Assembly: GCA_023399095.1 (NCBI GenBank)
Contig: JAEWQS010000088.1
Span: 1-15,154, forward strand
Reading direction: 5' to 3'
DNA length: 15,154 bases
Source: Bacillota bacterium
GTDB taxonomy: Bacteria; Bacillota; Clostridia; Christensenellales; SZUA-584
The notes below the pieces were generated by a model. It had not been told where the DNA came from, made no database searches, and was given only the letters and a program-made list of their open reading frames with translations. Position numbers and translations under genes: made by a program. Shown in pieces: positions 1 to 7,548 of this stretch; position 1 is the first letter of the stretch; each line of letters opens with the position of its first letter.

Positions 1-36
1 ACATGCCCGGCCGTTTCCGCTATTATGCACCCAAGA

Positions 37-63
37 CGGGTAAGCCGTCGTGCGGCTCACCCG
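37..63. other. Imperfect stem-loop upstream of the GT2 gene
   Basis: Two 11-base arms (37-47 and 53-63) are complementary except for one A/C mismatch and enclose a 5-base loop. No T-run of five or more directly follows on either strand, so it is not a clear intrinsic terminator. It could be part of a leader or the end of a transcript from outside the window. The rest of 1-135 shows nothing else that I recognise. An open frame runs across this hairpin, but its composition there does not look like the glycosyltransferase that follows. Confidence 0.4.
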
Positions 64-135
64 CCCAATAAAAATTCTGCTTTTTCTTACGCTCTTTCGA
101 GTTTACACAAAATCGGGGATACACCCGGATGCATC

Positions 136-249
136 ATGATTGCAATTGAAATACTTATATTATTAAGCACCGTGCTGCCGCTTTTTCACCTGTTTAACGC
201 GCTGCTGATCGCGAAAGTGGCAGGCACCGCATGCGGATGCGTACATTGA
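136..249 (+). pseudogene. Out-of-frame N-terminal membrane segment of the GT2 glycosyltransferase
   Basis: The ATG at 136 opens a strongly hydrophobic stretch (MIAIEILILLSTVLPLFHLF...) that looks like the first transmembrane helix of membrane GT2 synthases. This frame ends at TGA 247-249. The frame that carries the catalytic domain is open only from 209, after a TGA at 206-208. Read in that second frame, bases 251-289 give RPISILIPCYNEQ, the typical start of a GT2 domain. A single-base or two-base indel somewhere in 209-249 would join the two parts into one protein of about 440 residues. It could be a true frameshift mutation or a sequencing or assembly error. The sequence cannot decide between them, and no slippery heptamer with a clear stimulatory structure is evident. 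Confidence 0.6.
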
Positions 250-307
250 ACGACCTATCAGCATACTCATTCCCTGCTATAACGAGCAAGATGCAGTCCC
301 GGTCTCC

Positions 308-1465
308 GTGAAAGGCTTGCTACAATTAGATTATCGTCAGTTTGAAGTTATTTTTATTAATGATGGTTCAAGTGACGCGACCATGAAGGCGTTTAATAAC
401 TCGCTTAAACTCGAAAAAATGCCAAAACAGCCCCGCGGCTTAAAAGGTGTATATCGTTCCCGAAAGTATTCGCACATATGGGTATTGGATCAAAAGAACA
501 GAGGTAAAAGTGCTGCACTTAATGCTGGGATTCTTTTTGCGAAAAACGGCATCATTGTGACACTGGACGCGGACAGTCTGCTTGAACGTAATGCACTCAG
601 CGTGTTAAGCTGTGCGTTTGCAGATAGAAACGTAGCGGCTGTCGGCGGAGCGATTCATATCATGCAGGGCTACAGTTGCTTTGGACGGCGCTATCGCCAT
701 ACGCGCATGACACCAATTATTGCATTGCAGCTGCTCGAATATTTAAAGGGTTTCTACGTTTATAAGCTGTCACTTGCCCATCAAAACGCCATCGCTATCA
801 TCTCAGGCGCTTTCGGCGCGTTTCGTAAAGATTTATTGGAGCAGTTCGGAGGATACCGTCATACACTTGGCGAGGATATTGATATTACGATGCGTATACA
901 GCGCATGATTCACAAAACACGCAAAAAAGTCTTATATCTGCCGCAGGCACTTTGCTATACTCAATGCCCCGAGACTTGGAGAGACCTCATACGTCAGCGC
1001 TTCCGCTGGCAGAAAGGATTTATTGATTGCACGGTTTATCATAAAAGATTTCTGCTAAAAACATGTTTGACGAAATCTTTGAGCTTTCATTTCTTCGTGG
1101 AGGCGATGCTTGTCGGGATATGCTCTTGCTTGTTTACAGTTCTGTCCTTCGCGCTTGCACTTTGGTTCTTCTTGAATAATTCTAATGCTGCAATGACGTT
1201 TGTGCGGTATCAAATTGTCAGCGTACTGCTTGGTATACTATATTCACTGAGCGCTGTCGTCATATCTGCACGGTATCAAAGCTACCCGAGAGGCACGTGG
1301 CCGATGATAGTGCTTGCGATAGGGTTAGACATGTTGTTTTATCGTTGGCTGACACTTATATGGTATATAGGCGGGACGCTGGCTTATTTTTGGAGTCGTC
1401 GAAACCGCACGAACTGGAACAAGGTGGAGCGAAGTAAAAAAGACTTTATTGTAGGCAGTGTATGA
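308..1465 (+). CDS. Processive GT2 family glycosyltransferase (PgaC/IcaA-like), 5' end frameshifted
   Basis: Membrane glycosyltransferase expected to polymerise a beta-linked sugar from a UDP-sugar on the cytoplasmic face and pass the chain through the membrane. Residues are numbered from GTG 308. NDGSSD is at 19-23, DAD of the DxD metal/nucleotide site at 87-89, GED with the catalytic Asp at 188-190, and the Q-x-x-R-W signature QRFRW, typical of processive enzymes, at 230-234. Three or more hydrophobic helices follow (about 258-375), as in cellulose, hyaluronan and PNAG synthases. GTG 308 is only the first possible start in this frame. It has no Shine-Dalgarno, and GT2 sequence continues in frame upstream to about 251, so the true 5' end lies in the segment at 136-249. 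The gene overlaps the downstream deacetylase by 4 nt (ATGA), which implies one operon. The polymer made cannot be told from sequence. Confidence 0.85.
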   Translation: MKGLLQLDYRQFEVIFINDGSSDATMKAFNNSLKLEKMPKQPRGLKGVYRSRKYSHIWVLDQKNRGKSAALNAGILFAKNGIIVTLDADSLLERNALSVLSCAFADRNVAAVGGAIHIMQGYSCFGRRYRHTRMTPIIALQLLEYLKGFYVYKLSLAHQNAIAIISGAFGAFRKDLLEQFGGYRHTLGEDIDITMRIQRMIHKTRKKVLYLPQALCYTQCPETWRDLIRQRFRWQKGFIDCTVYHKRFLLKTCLTKSLSFHFFVEAMLVGICSCLFTVLSFALALWFFLNNSNAAMTFVRYQIVSVLLGILYSLSAVVISARYQSYPRGTWPMIVLAIGLDMLFYRWLTLIWYIGGTLAYFWSRRNRTNWNKVERSKKDFIVGSV

Positions 1466-2304
1466 CGATGGAAAAGCCGCTAATTAAGCTCTATATTGTC
1501 ATGATTGTCTCCATCGCGGTTGCGATGGTCATTGTTCCTTCCGTTGTCGGTCATACTGTCGGTTGGGCTGAGGAAACGATCACATATGCCCAGATACTAA
1601 CAGCTTGTGCCGATAATGTGAATCCTCCCGCTCCGGGGACAGGCAAGGTCGTGTTTGTGATGGACGACGGATGGAAAACACAATATTCTGCGGGCTATAA
1701 GGTTCTTAAACGCTTTGATTTTCCCGCGTGTATAGCCGTTATACCCGAGGCGGTAGGGCTTGCCGAATATATGGATTACAGTGAACTAGCCACGCTTTAT
1801 AACGACGGCTGGGATATGGTGAATCATACCTATAATCACTTCAATCTTTCTGAACTTGACGAACGGGAGCAATCAGAGCAGATGCTGAGAGGGCGCACAT
1901 GGCTTAAAGACAAAGGCTTTGTGAGAGGTTCGGATATCGTGGTGTTTCCCGGCGGTGCTTATAACGATTTAACGCTGCAGATTATGAATGAACAGGGGCT
2001 GGTTGCTGGCAGAAGCCTTGCAACTCTCTGGGTGACATCAGATAATGGCATGCTGGAAGACACGCACATATTTAATGTGTTAAGTACATCCAAGCTTGAG
2101 AATATAAAAAGTGAAATAGATAAAGCAGCGGTGAACGAAAGCACACTCGTCTTATTGTTTCATAAAATTGAACCGGTGACGAACGACACAAAGATGCAAG
2201 TAGACGAAGAGATGCTCAAAAGTATCGCGGCCTATATCGATGGGTATGGTGATGAGATTAGCGTGGTGACACTAAGTGGCTTGCTCGCTGCAGCGGTTGA
2301 CTGA
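1462..2304 (+). CDS. Membrane-anchored NodB-type polysaccharide deacetylase (PgaB/IcaB-like)
   Basis: Carbohydrate esterase 4 fold protein of 280 residues, predicted to N-deacetylate an extracellular polysaccharide. Residues 10-30 form an uncleaved signal anchor or signal peptide, so the catalytic domain lies outside the membrane. Motif 1 is VVFVMDDGW (D68, D69), motif 2 is HTYNH (H122, H126), motif 3 is FPGGAYN (162-168) and motif 5 is LLFHKI (231-236). Together these supply the usual Asp-His-His metal site and catalytic base. ATG 1462 overlaps the stop of the GT2 gene; ATG 1468 is an alternative start two codons on. Coupling of a synthase and a deacetylase is characteristic of PNAG-type loci (icaA/icaB, pgaC/pgaB), where partial deacetylation lets the polymer stay at the surface. 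The exact substrate is inference. Confidence 0.85.
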   Translation: MTMEKPLIKLYIVMIVSIAVAMVIVPSVVGHTVGWAEETITYAQILTACADNVNPPAPGTGKVVFVMDDGWKTQYSAGYKVLKRFDFPACIAVIPEAVGLAEYMDYSELATLYNDGWDMVNHTYNHFNLSELDEREQSEQMLRGRTWLKDKGFVRGSDIVVFPGGAYNDLTLQIMNEQGLVAGRSLATLWVTSDNGMLEDTHIFNVLSTSKLENIKSEIDKAAVNESTLVLLFHKIEPVTNDTKMQVDEEMLKSIAAYIDGYGDEISVVTLSGLLAAAVD

Positions 2305-2346
2305 ATATTTTTTTGAAAGCAGGTCTGCGCCGAGTGTCTATGGTGT

Positions 2347-2379
2347 ACCCGTCTGTTCTCCGTGGGTCAATATTTTTTT
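2347..2379 (+). terminator. Weak candidate intrinsic terminator after the deacetylase
   Basis: ACCC (2347-2350) can pair with GGGT (2364-2367), extended inward by two G-U pairs. A run of seven T lies at 2373-2379. The stem is short and is separated from the T-run by five bases, so this is a weak call. It sits between the exopolysaccharide pair and the tex promoter, where a terminator would be expected. Confidence 0.3.
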
Positions 2380-2385
2380 GTGTTC

Positions 2386-2415
2386 TTGAAAGTTTTACCG
2401 CTCAAATGCTATAAT
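2386..2415 (+). promoter_or_regulatory. Sigma-A type promoter of tex
   Basis: TTGAAA at 2386-2391 and a perfect TATAAT at 2410-2415 are separated by 18 bases. They lie about 100 bases upstream of the tex start. This would give a leader of roughly 90 nt that contains two hairpins. Confidence 0.7.
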
Positions 2416-2426
2416 CCGTGTAGCAA

Positions 2427-2499
2427 TCGCCATTTCTGGCGAATGTTCCAAATAGAATAATAGCGGCGGCTTTTTGTGCTGCCTATCAACACAAAAGCC
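2427..2499 (+). promoter_or_regulatory. Two stem-loops in the tex leader
   Basis: The first hairpin pairs TCGCCA (2427-2432) with TGGCGA (2437-2442) around a TTTC loop. The second pairs 2468-2478 with 2490-2499: ten base pairs with one bulged T, and an 11-base loop. Its 3' arm ends three bases before the AAGGAG Shine-Dalgarno at 2503-2508. Neither is followed by a long T-run. The second is placed where it could influence translation initiation or mRNA stability. Function is inference. Confidence 0.45.
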
Positions 2500-2513
2500 A
2501 ATAAGGAGTACGC

Positions 2514-4658
2514 ATGACCAATATCGTAAGTCAAATTTCCAAGGAACTTCAAATCAAGGAATCGCAGGCGCAAAGCGCCATATCTTTACTCGATCAGGGA
2601 AATACCGTGCCGTTTATCGCGCGTTACAGAAAAGAAGTGACGGAGTCTCTCACAGACGAAACGCTGCGGGATCTGGCCGACAGGCTCACTTACCTGCGTA
2701 AGCTCGCAGAGCGCAAGGAAGAAGTAATCCGTCTGATCGATGAGCAGGGCAAATTGACGGATGAACTGAAAGCCAAAATCGAGGCTGCGCAGGGCGTCAC
2801 TGAGGTTGATGATATTTACCGTCCGTTCCGTCCCAAGCGGCGCACGCGCGCGACGATTGCCAAAGAAAAGGGGTTGGAGCCGCTGGCCGAGCTAATTTGG
2901 CAGCAGCAGACGAGCGATGAAGACATCGATCAACTAGCCAACGATTATATTAACGCGGAAAAGGAAGTGGAGAGCACCGAGGCCGCAGTGGCAGGGGCGA
3001 AGGATATCATCGCCGAGATGATTTCGGACGACGCCGACCTGCGCGGCAAGCTGCGCGCCTGGCTGCGGCGCAGCGGCATGGTCATCTCCAAAGCGGCGGT
3101 GAAGGAAAGCACCGTCTATGATATGTATTACGACTTTTCTGAGCCGGTGGCGAAACTCGTGCCGCACCGCGTGCTTGCATTGAATCGCGGCGAAAAGGAA
3201 AAGGTATTAAACGTTAAGATTGAGGCCGAGGAAGAAGAAGCGGTGGCGCTGATGCACAGAAACGTATTCAAGCCGCGCTGGCAAAGCGTGTATTTGCAGG
3301 CGACGATTGAGGACGCGTATAAGCGGCTGATTTTTCCGTCCATAGAGCGAGAAATAAGAAATGAGTTCACCGAAGCCGCCGAGGAACAAGCAATAAAGGT
3401 GTTCGGCGAAAATTTAAAGAATTTGCTGCTTGTCGCGCCTGTGCACGGTAAAACAGTGCTCAGCTTAGACCCCGGGTTTCGGACGGGCAACAAGGTATCT
3501 GTGGTAGACCCGACGGGTAAGGTGCTGGAAACCGGTGTGGTGTACATGACGCTGGAGCATCATGACACCGCAAAAGCCAAGGAATATTTGAAAAGACTGA
3601 TTGAAAAGCACAACGTGGATATTATCGCGATAGGCAACGGCACAGCTTCCAAGGAGACCGAAGCCGTTGTGGCCGAGCTCATCAAGACGCTGCCAAGGCA
3701 GGTCTATTACCTCGTTGTGAGCGAAGCGGGTGCATCGGTGTATTCGGCGTCGAAGCTGGGAACTGAAGAGTTCCCCGAATTTGATGTGGCGCTGCGCAGC
3801 GCGGTGTCCATCGCGCGGCGGCTGCAGGACCCGCTCGCAGAGCTTGTGAAGATCGATCCCAAGGCCATCGGTGTGGGTCAGTATCAGCACGATGTCAACC
3901 AGAAAAGGCTTGAGGAAATGCTGGGCGGCGTGGTGGAAGACTGTGTGAATGCGGTCGGCGTCGATCTCAATACGGCATCGCCGTCGCTGCTCAAATATAT
4001 ATCGGGCATTTCATCCGCCGTGGCCAAAAACATCGTCGAAATGCGTGAAACGCAGGGGCAGTTTCAGAGCCGCGCTCAGATCAAAAAGGTGCGAGGACTG
4101 GGCGGAAAGGCGTTTGAACAGTGTGCGGGTTTTATGCGCATACCCGGCGCCAAGAATATACTCGACAACACCGCGATACATCCCGAATCTTACGCCGCGG
4201 TGAAACGTTTGCTCGAAAAACAAGGCGTGCGTCTGACGCAGGAAAAGGATTTGGAGCAGATGCGCACGCAGATGAGCGATTGGAACGTTTCCGCGCTGGC
4301 GTCTGCGATCGGCATCGGCGAGCCCACGCTAAAGGATATACTCGAAGAGCTTAAAAAACCGGGCCGTGATCCGCGAGACGCGTTTGAGCAGCCTGTATTC
4401 CGCTCGGACGTGATGCATCTTGAAGATTTGAAAGAGGGAATGGTGCTCACGGGCACGGTGCGCAACGTGATCGACTTTGGCGCATTTGTGGACATCGGTG
4501 TGCATCAGGACGGCCTTGTACACATATCGCAGCTTGCCGACAGGTTCGTCAAGCATCCGATGGACGTGGTGAAAACGGGTGATATCGTTAAGGTGCGGGT
4601 GCTCAGCGTTGATGCGAACAAAAAGAGAATTGCATTGACAATGAAGAATGTGAATTGA
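2514..4658 (+). CDS. tex: Tex family RNA-binding transcription accessory protein
   Basis: Tex is a conserved cytoplasmic nucleic-acid-binding protein linked to transcription elongation and RNA metabolism. The 714-residue length fits the family. The N-terminal helical region begins with the characteristic stretch ending NTVPFIARYRKEVT (about residues 30-43). A YqgF/RNase-H-like domain starts near residue 316 (LSLDPGFRTGNKVSVVD). Helix-hairpin-helix repeats follow at about 484-545 (DLNTASPSLL...IKKVRGLGGKAFEQCAGF). An S1 RNA-binding domain occupies about 640-712 (GMVLTGTVRNVIDFGAFVDI). ATG 2514 follows AAGGAG at 2503-2508 with 5-base spacing. The HAD gene starts 44 nt downstream and is probably cotranscribed. 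Confidence 0.97.
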   Translation: MTNIVSQISKELQIKESQAQSAISLLDQGNTVPFIARYRKEVTESLTDETLRDLADRLTYLRKLAERKEEVIRLIDEQGKLTDELKAKIEAAQGVTEVDDIYRPFRPKRRTRATIAKEKGLEPLAELIWQQQTSDEDIDQLANDYINAEKEVESTEAAVAGAKDIIAEMISDDADLRGKLRAWLRRSGMVISKAAVKESTVYDMYYDFSEPVAKLVPHRVLALNRGEKEKVLNVKIEAEEEEAVALMHRNVFKPRWQSVYLQATIEDAYKRLIFPSIEREIRNEFTEAAEEQAIKVFGENLKNLLLVAPVHGKTVLSLDPGFRTGNKVSVVDPTGKVLETGVVYMTLEHHDTAKAKEYLKRLIEKHNVDIIAIGNGTASKETEAVVAELIKTLPRQVYYLVVSEAGASVYSASKLGTEEFPEFDVALRSAVSIARRLQDPLAELVKIDPKAIGVGQYQHDVNQKRLEEMLGGVVEDCVNAVGVDLNTASPSLLKYISGISSAVAKNIVEMRETQGQFQSRAQIKKVRGLGGKAFEQCAGFMRIPGAKNILDNTAIHPESYAAVKRLLEKQGVRLTQEKDLEQMRTQMSDWNVSALASAIGIGEPTLKDILEELKKPGRDPRDAFEQPVFRSDVMHLEDLKEGMVLTGTVRNVIDFGAFVDIGVHQDGLVHISQLADRFVKHPMDVVKTGDIVKVRVLSVDANKKRIALTMKNVN

Positions 4659-4702
4659 GACGCTGTCTTATTTTGAAAAGATAATGTGAGTTGAGGTATA
4701 TT

Positions 4703-5377
4703 ATGAAGCTTGCGGTGTTCGATTTTGACGGTACGCTGTTTCCCAAGGATACGCTGCCGTTCTTGCTCAAACAATGGCGCATTCAAAAGATGTCGCGGTT
4801 AAAGCTTATTACCATATCCGCGGCGGTGGGCGGCATGTATATGCGTTACAAGCTTGGGCTTTATACCGGCCTGTCGCGAGAGCACATTCGCCGTAAGGCC
4901 ATGCAGCGCTTTACGCCGATATTTAACCGCATGAGCAAAAAGGATGTGGATGCGTTTTTTGAGCGCTGCGCAAATCTCATACTGCCGCAGCTGAATACCG
5001 ATGTCTTGTCTGAAATGAAGAAAGCAAAGGCGGAAGGGTTTCATACGGTGCTGCTCTCAGGCGGTTATCAGCGGCTTATGGACTTTGTGGGCGCTTCGCT
5101 GGGCTTCGATACCGTGATCGCCACGGCGCTCCATTACAATGACGGCCGTGTGGATGCACACCAGCCGCTTGATATCGTCTGCGGCGACGACAAAGCGAGC
5201 CATCTTCGTGATACGTTTGGTGCAAAGGAGGTAGACTGGAGGGCAAGCGTTGCCTATGCCGACAGCCTATCGGACTTATCCATATTGAACCTTGTCGGGA
5301 CTCCCATCGCGGTAAACCCCGACCCGGAGCTTAAAATTGAGGCCGAAAAGGCTGGCTGGCGTTTGCTGATTTGCTAG
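4703..5377 (+). CDS. HAD-IB family phosphatase
   Basis: Haloacid dehalogenase superfamily hydrolase of 224 residues, similar to the phosphoserine phosphatase-like IB group. Motif I is FDFDGTL with nucleophile D7 and acid/base D9. Motif II is LLSGGYQ (S119), the motif III Lys is K164 in GDDKASHLRD, and motif IV is YADSLSD (D187, D191). The all-helical cap inserted between motifs I and II (about residues 20-105) is typical of the IB subtype. The substrate is not predictable. ATG 4703 is preferred because GAGG lies at 4693-4696 with 6-base spacing; an upstream in-frame TTG at 4691 lacks support. The stop TAG (5375-5377) overlaps the stop of an MBL-fold remnant on the other strand. Confidence 0.85.
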   Translation: MKLAVFDFDGTLFPKDTLPFLLKQWRIQKMSRLKLITISAAVGGMYMRYKLGLYTGLSREHIRRKAMQRFTPIFNRMSKKDVDAFFERCANLILPQLNTDVLSEMKKAKAEGFHTVLLSGGYQRLMDFVGASLGFDTVIATALHYNDGRVDAHQPLDIVCGDDKASHLRDTFGAKEVDWRASVAYADSLSDLSILNLVGTPIAVNPDPELKIEAEKAGWRLLIC

Positions 5378-5541
5378 CGAATGAATAACGGCTCCCCGTT
5401 ACGCAAAACCGGCCTGCCATGCGAAGGGCATACCCATTTATAATCGAAGGATGCGATTTTCTTTACCGATTCGAGCATTTTGTCATAGTTCCAGTCCCAC
5501 TTGAAAGCAAGGCTTTCTATGAACAACAAAAAAGACGCTGA
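5374..5541 (-). pseudogene. C-terminal remnant of an MBL-fold metallohydrolase
   Basis: Translated on the minus strand, 5541 down to 5374 gives 55 codons and a stop. The product contains WDWNYDKMLESVKKIASFDY followed by KWVCPSHGRPV. A spaced helix followed by a (P/S)-x-HG-x-P turn is the usual C-terminus of metallo-beta-lactamase-fold hydrolases, with the His contributing to the metal site. No start with a Shine-Dalgarno and no upstream MBL motifs (HxHxDH) are found. The 5' side runs straight into the terminator of the sleL-like gene, so the rest of the gene is gone. Its stop and that of the HAD gene share the palindrome CTAG. An intact small protein is unlikely but not excluded. Confidence 0.55.
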
Positions 5542-5567
5542 CACCAACTTGACGGCTTTTCAGCGCC
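5528..5567 (-). terminator. Intrinsic terminator of the sleL/yaaH-like gene
   Basis: Read on the minus strand, GGCGCTGA (5567-5560) pairs with TCAGCGTC (5541-5534), eight pairs including one G-U, around an 18-base loop. Six T follow (5533-5528). It lies about 20 bases past the stop of the gene. Confidence 0.75.
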
Positions 5568-5585
5568 TTTCTATGGGGGGATGAA

Positions 5586-6875
5586 TTACGGCACAACCTT
5601 GACAATGCTGAACATGCTGTCAAGAACGATCCAGTTTTGCGGGAATTCAAGGCCCAAGAGCCAGTAGCTTACGCCGCGCAGGTCATATTTGTTGACGAGC
5701 AGCAGCTTGGCACGGATGCTTCTGGCATCTTCGAACCACACTTCATGTTCAATACGGTTCTCGTCATAATATTTAAACGTGGGAGACTGCGTTTGCGCGT
5801 CGAAACGGATATTTGCGCCTTCTCTCGCAGCCAGCGCCAGCGCCTCCTGCGGGCTTAAGCGCTTTGCCCATTTGCCGCCCGGCATGAAGGGCAGCATCCA
5901 GTCATAGCCGTAAAGCGGCATACCCATCATGATTTTGCGGCTTGGTATTACCGATACCGCATAGCGGATCACATCTTCGACAAGATCGACAGGCGCGACG
6001 GCATAAGGCGGCCCGCCGGACCAGCCCCATTCGTAAGTCATGATGATCACAAAGTCCACGATCTCACCGTGAGCGCGGTAATCATGCGCGCCGTGCCATG
6101 TGCCTGTTAGAGCTTCAGATGACTTTGGCGCAAGTGCAGTGGAGACAACGTAGCCCAAAGGACGCAGCGCGGCCACCACTCGACGCAAGAAATTATTATA
6201 ATTCTGACGGTTTTTGGGTGAGATTCTTTCAAAGTCGATATTGACGCCATAGTAGCCTTTGGTGCGCATTGTCTGTATCATGTTCGCGATTAACGTATCC
6301 TGTATAGCGGTGCTTTCGAGTATCGTATCCACGAGTTCAGTGCTGAAATTACCCTCTGCGAAGTTGGTAAGCACGAGCAGCGGCGCGATGCGGTAGTTTC
6401 TTGCCGTGGCAAGCATGGCCGCGTCGTTGATGGGAGCCATACTGCCATCTGCGCGAACCTGGTAACTGAAAGGGCTTAAGTACGTTAAGTATTCACCCAC
6501 CTCGCGTATCGTCTGTGTCTCCTTTTCAGGGGTAGACGGTTCAATATAACCGTTCACCTCAATAAATCCATAGTTCTTCTCTCTCACAGGTATGCGCAGC
6601 ACCGTACCGGGTGTCAGGGCATCGGGATTTGTGATGCCGTTGAGCGCAATAATGCTGCTTGTTGTGGTGCCGTAGCGCCTAGCGATCGAGAAGAGCGTTT
6701 CTCCCGGCGCCACGGTATGCGAGATCTCCCGAGTGGGTATCACAAGCGCCTGACCGACAACGAGAAAGGGAATATCGGAAAGCTCGTTGGCCCGGAAAAT
6801 CTCATCCGCAGATACGCCGTATCGCTGTGCGATTTTATAGAGCGAATCGCCTGGCTGTACAACATGTATGTCCAA
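5586..6875 (-). CDS. LysM-GH18 spore peptidoglycan hydrolase (SleL/YaaH-like)
   Basis: Predicted N-acetylglucosaminidase acting on spore-cortex fragments during germination. The 429 residues hold two LysM peptidoglycan-binding domains (about 3-47, HVVQPGDSLYKIAQRYG; and 52-96, HTVAPGETLFSIARRYG) and a GH18 catalytic barrel (about 105-425). The GH18 active-site strand is GVNIDFE, with proton donor E216 and D214. This order and length match Bacillus YaaH/SleL. The start is TTG 6875, preceded by AAGGAAG at a spacing of about nine bases; no in-frame ATG is near it. There is no signal peptide, as expected for proteins made in the mother cell and deposited on the forespore. The gene is divergent from cwlJ-gerQ. 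It could act on another spore or vegetative wall layer, but the context supports the cortex. Confidence 0.9.
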   Translation of the reverse strand: MDIHVVQPGDSLYKIAQRYGVSADEIFRANELSDIPFLVVGQALVIPTREISHTVAPGETLFSIARRYGTTTSSIIALNGITNPDALTPGTVLRIPVREKNYGFIEVNGYIEPSTPEKETQTIREVGEYLTYLSPFSYQVRADGSMAPINDAAMLATARNYRIAPLLVLTNFAEGNFSTELVDTILESTAIQDTLIANMIQTMRTKGYYGVNIDFERISPKNRQNYNNFLRRVVAALRPLGYVVSTALAPKSSEALTGTWHGAHDYRAHGEIVDFVIIMTYEWGWSGGPPYAVAPVDLVEDVIRYAVSVIPSRKIMMGMPLYGYDWMLPFMPGGKWAKRLSPQEALALAAREGANIRFDAQTQSPTFKYYDENRIEHEVWFEDARSIRAKLLLVNKYDLRGVSYWLLGLEFPQNWIVLDSMFSIVKVVP

Positions 6876-6914
6876 ATTTGATCACTTCCTTAAACTATTA
6901 ATTATGGTTGCTTT

Positions 6915-6995
6915 ATTATATGGAAAGCTTTCCGGCAAAGTTCGCTGAAATTATAACGCTTATCGTTAACATATACTTTTTATTCACAAAGCTTT
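6915..6995. promoter_or_regulatory. Divergent regulatory region with symmetric sites
   Basis: Between the divergent sleL-like and cwlJ starts (6876-7077) lie a perfect 12-base palindrome GGAAAGCTTTCC (6922-6933), an inverted repeat TAACG-N5-CGTTA (6954-6968), and a second copy of the core AAAGCTTT (6988-6995). On the minus strand CATATAAT (6922-6915) is close to the sigma-E -10 consensus, but no convincing -35 lies at the right distance. Mother-cell sigma-E/SpoIIID-type control would be expected from Bacillus orthologues. The sites themselves are only candidates. Confidence 0.35.
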
Positions 6996-7077
6996 ATCAC
7001 TTTTTGACTGCTAGCAATATACTATACTGTATGTGAATGCTGGCTGCCCTTAAAACAATTAAAAAGATGGTGATACG

Positions 7078-7521
7078 ATGGAACTATCAGCGAGAGAGCT
7101 GTTTGCGCGAATGTTAAAATGTGAGGCCGAAGGAGAAGGTATAAACGGCATGAAGGCCGTTGCCTCAACAATCATGAACAGAGTACATGTGGCTTATGGA
7201 GAATACTTGAGAACGGGTCAGGGGGATCTTCGGCGTGTGCTGACGCAGCCGGGCCAGTTTACCTGCTACATGGATACCGTTGGGGGTGTGTATAATCCGC
7301 AGAATGTATGGAATATGAGACCTGACCAAATCCACTATGATATTGCGGACTGGGCGCTTGCGGGGCAAATTCATTCGGGCGTTGTGGAAACGCTCTGGTA
7401 TATGAACCCGTTTCGGCCTGCCTGCCCGTCCTATTTTCCGTATAACCGCACTGGTGTGCAGTTTAACAGAGTGGCGCAGCACTGCTTTTTTCAACCGACC
7501 AGTCTGTATGCGCTGACATAA
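7078..7521 (+). CDS. cwlJ: Spore cortex-lytic enzyme CwlJ (SleB/CwlJ hydrolase family)
   Basis: Germination-specific cortex hydrolase of 147 residues, matching the short, signal-less CwlJ type rather than SleB, which has a signal peptide and a PG-binding domain. The family signature LLxxEAxGEG appears as MLKCEAEGEG (12-21) with probable catalytic Glu E16. It is followed by GMKAVASTIMNRV, QPGQFTCY, TLWYMNP and the terminal HCFFQP, all conserved landmarks. CwlJ is made in the mother cell and held at the coat-cortex interface, where it is activated by Ca-dipicolinate. The start at ATG 7078 has only a weak upstream GGTG. The gerQ-like gene begins 27 nt after the stop, and CwlJ localisation depends on GerQ in Bacillus, so the pairing supports both calls. 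Confidence 0.93.
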   Translation: MELSARELFARMLKCEAEGEGINGMKAVASTIMNRVHVAYGEYLRTGQGDLRRVLTQPGQFTCYMDTVGGVYNPQNVWNMRPDQIHYDIADWALAGQIHSGVVETLWYMNPFRPACPSYFPYNRTGVQFNRVAQHCFFQPTSLYALT

Positions 7522-7548
7522 AGAATTATGAAGGGAGGAGATAATATA

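Noticed and set aside
25..135. Upstream extension of the GT2 N-terminal frame
   Set aside because: The sequence encoded over the 37-63 hairpin is Arg/Pro-rich and unlike a GT2 N-terminus. ATG 136 just before the hydrophobic helix is more plausible.
2934..4556. Several long antisense open frames within tex
   Set aside because: They lie fully inside a strongly supported gene, have no ribosome sites or recognisable domains, and fit shadow frames of a GC-richer coding region.
7004..7028. TTGACT and TATACT before cwlJ as a sigma-A promoter
   Set aside because: The spacing is only 13 bases, and a sporulation sigma factor is expected for this gene.
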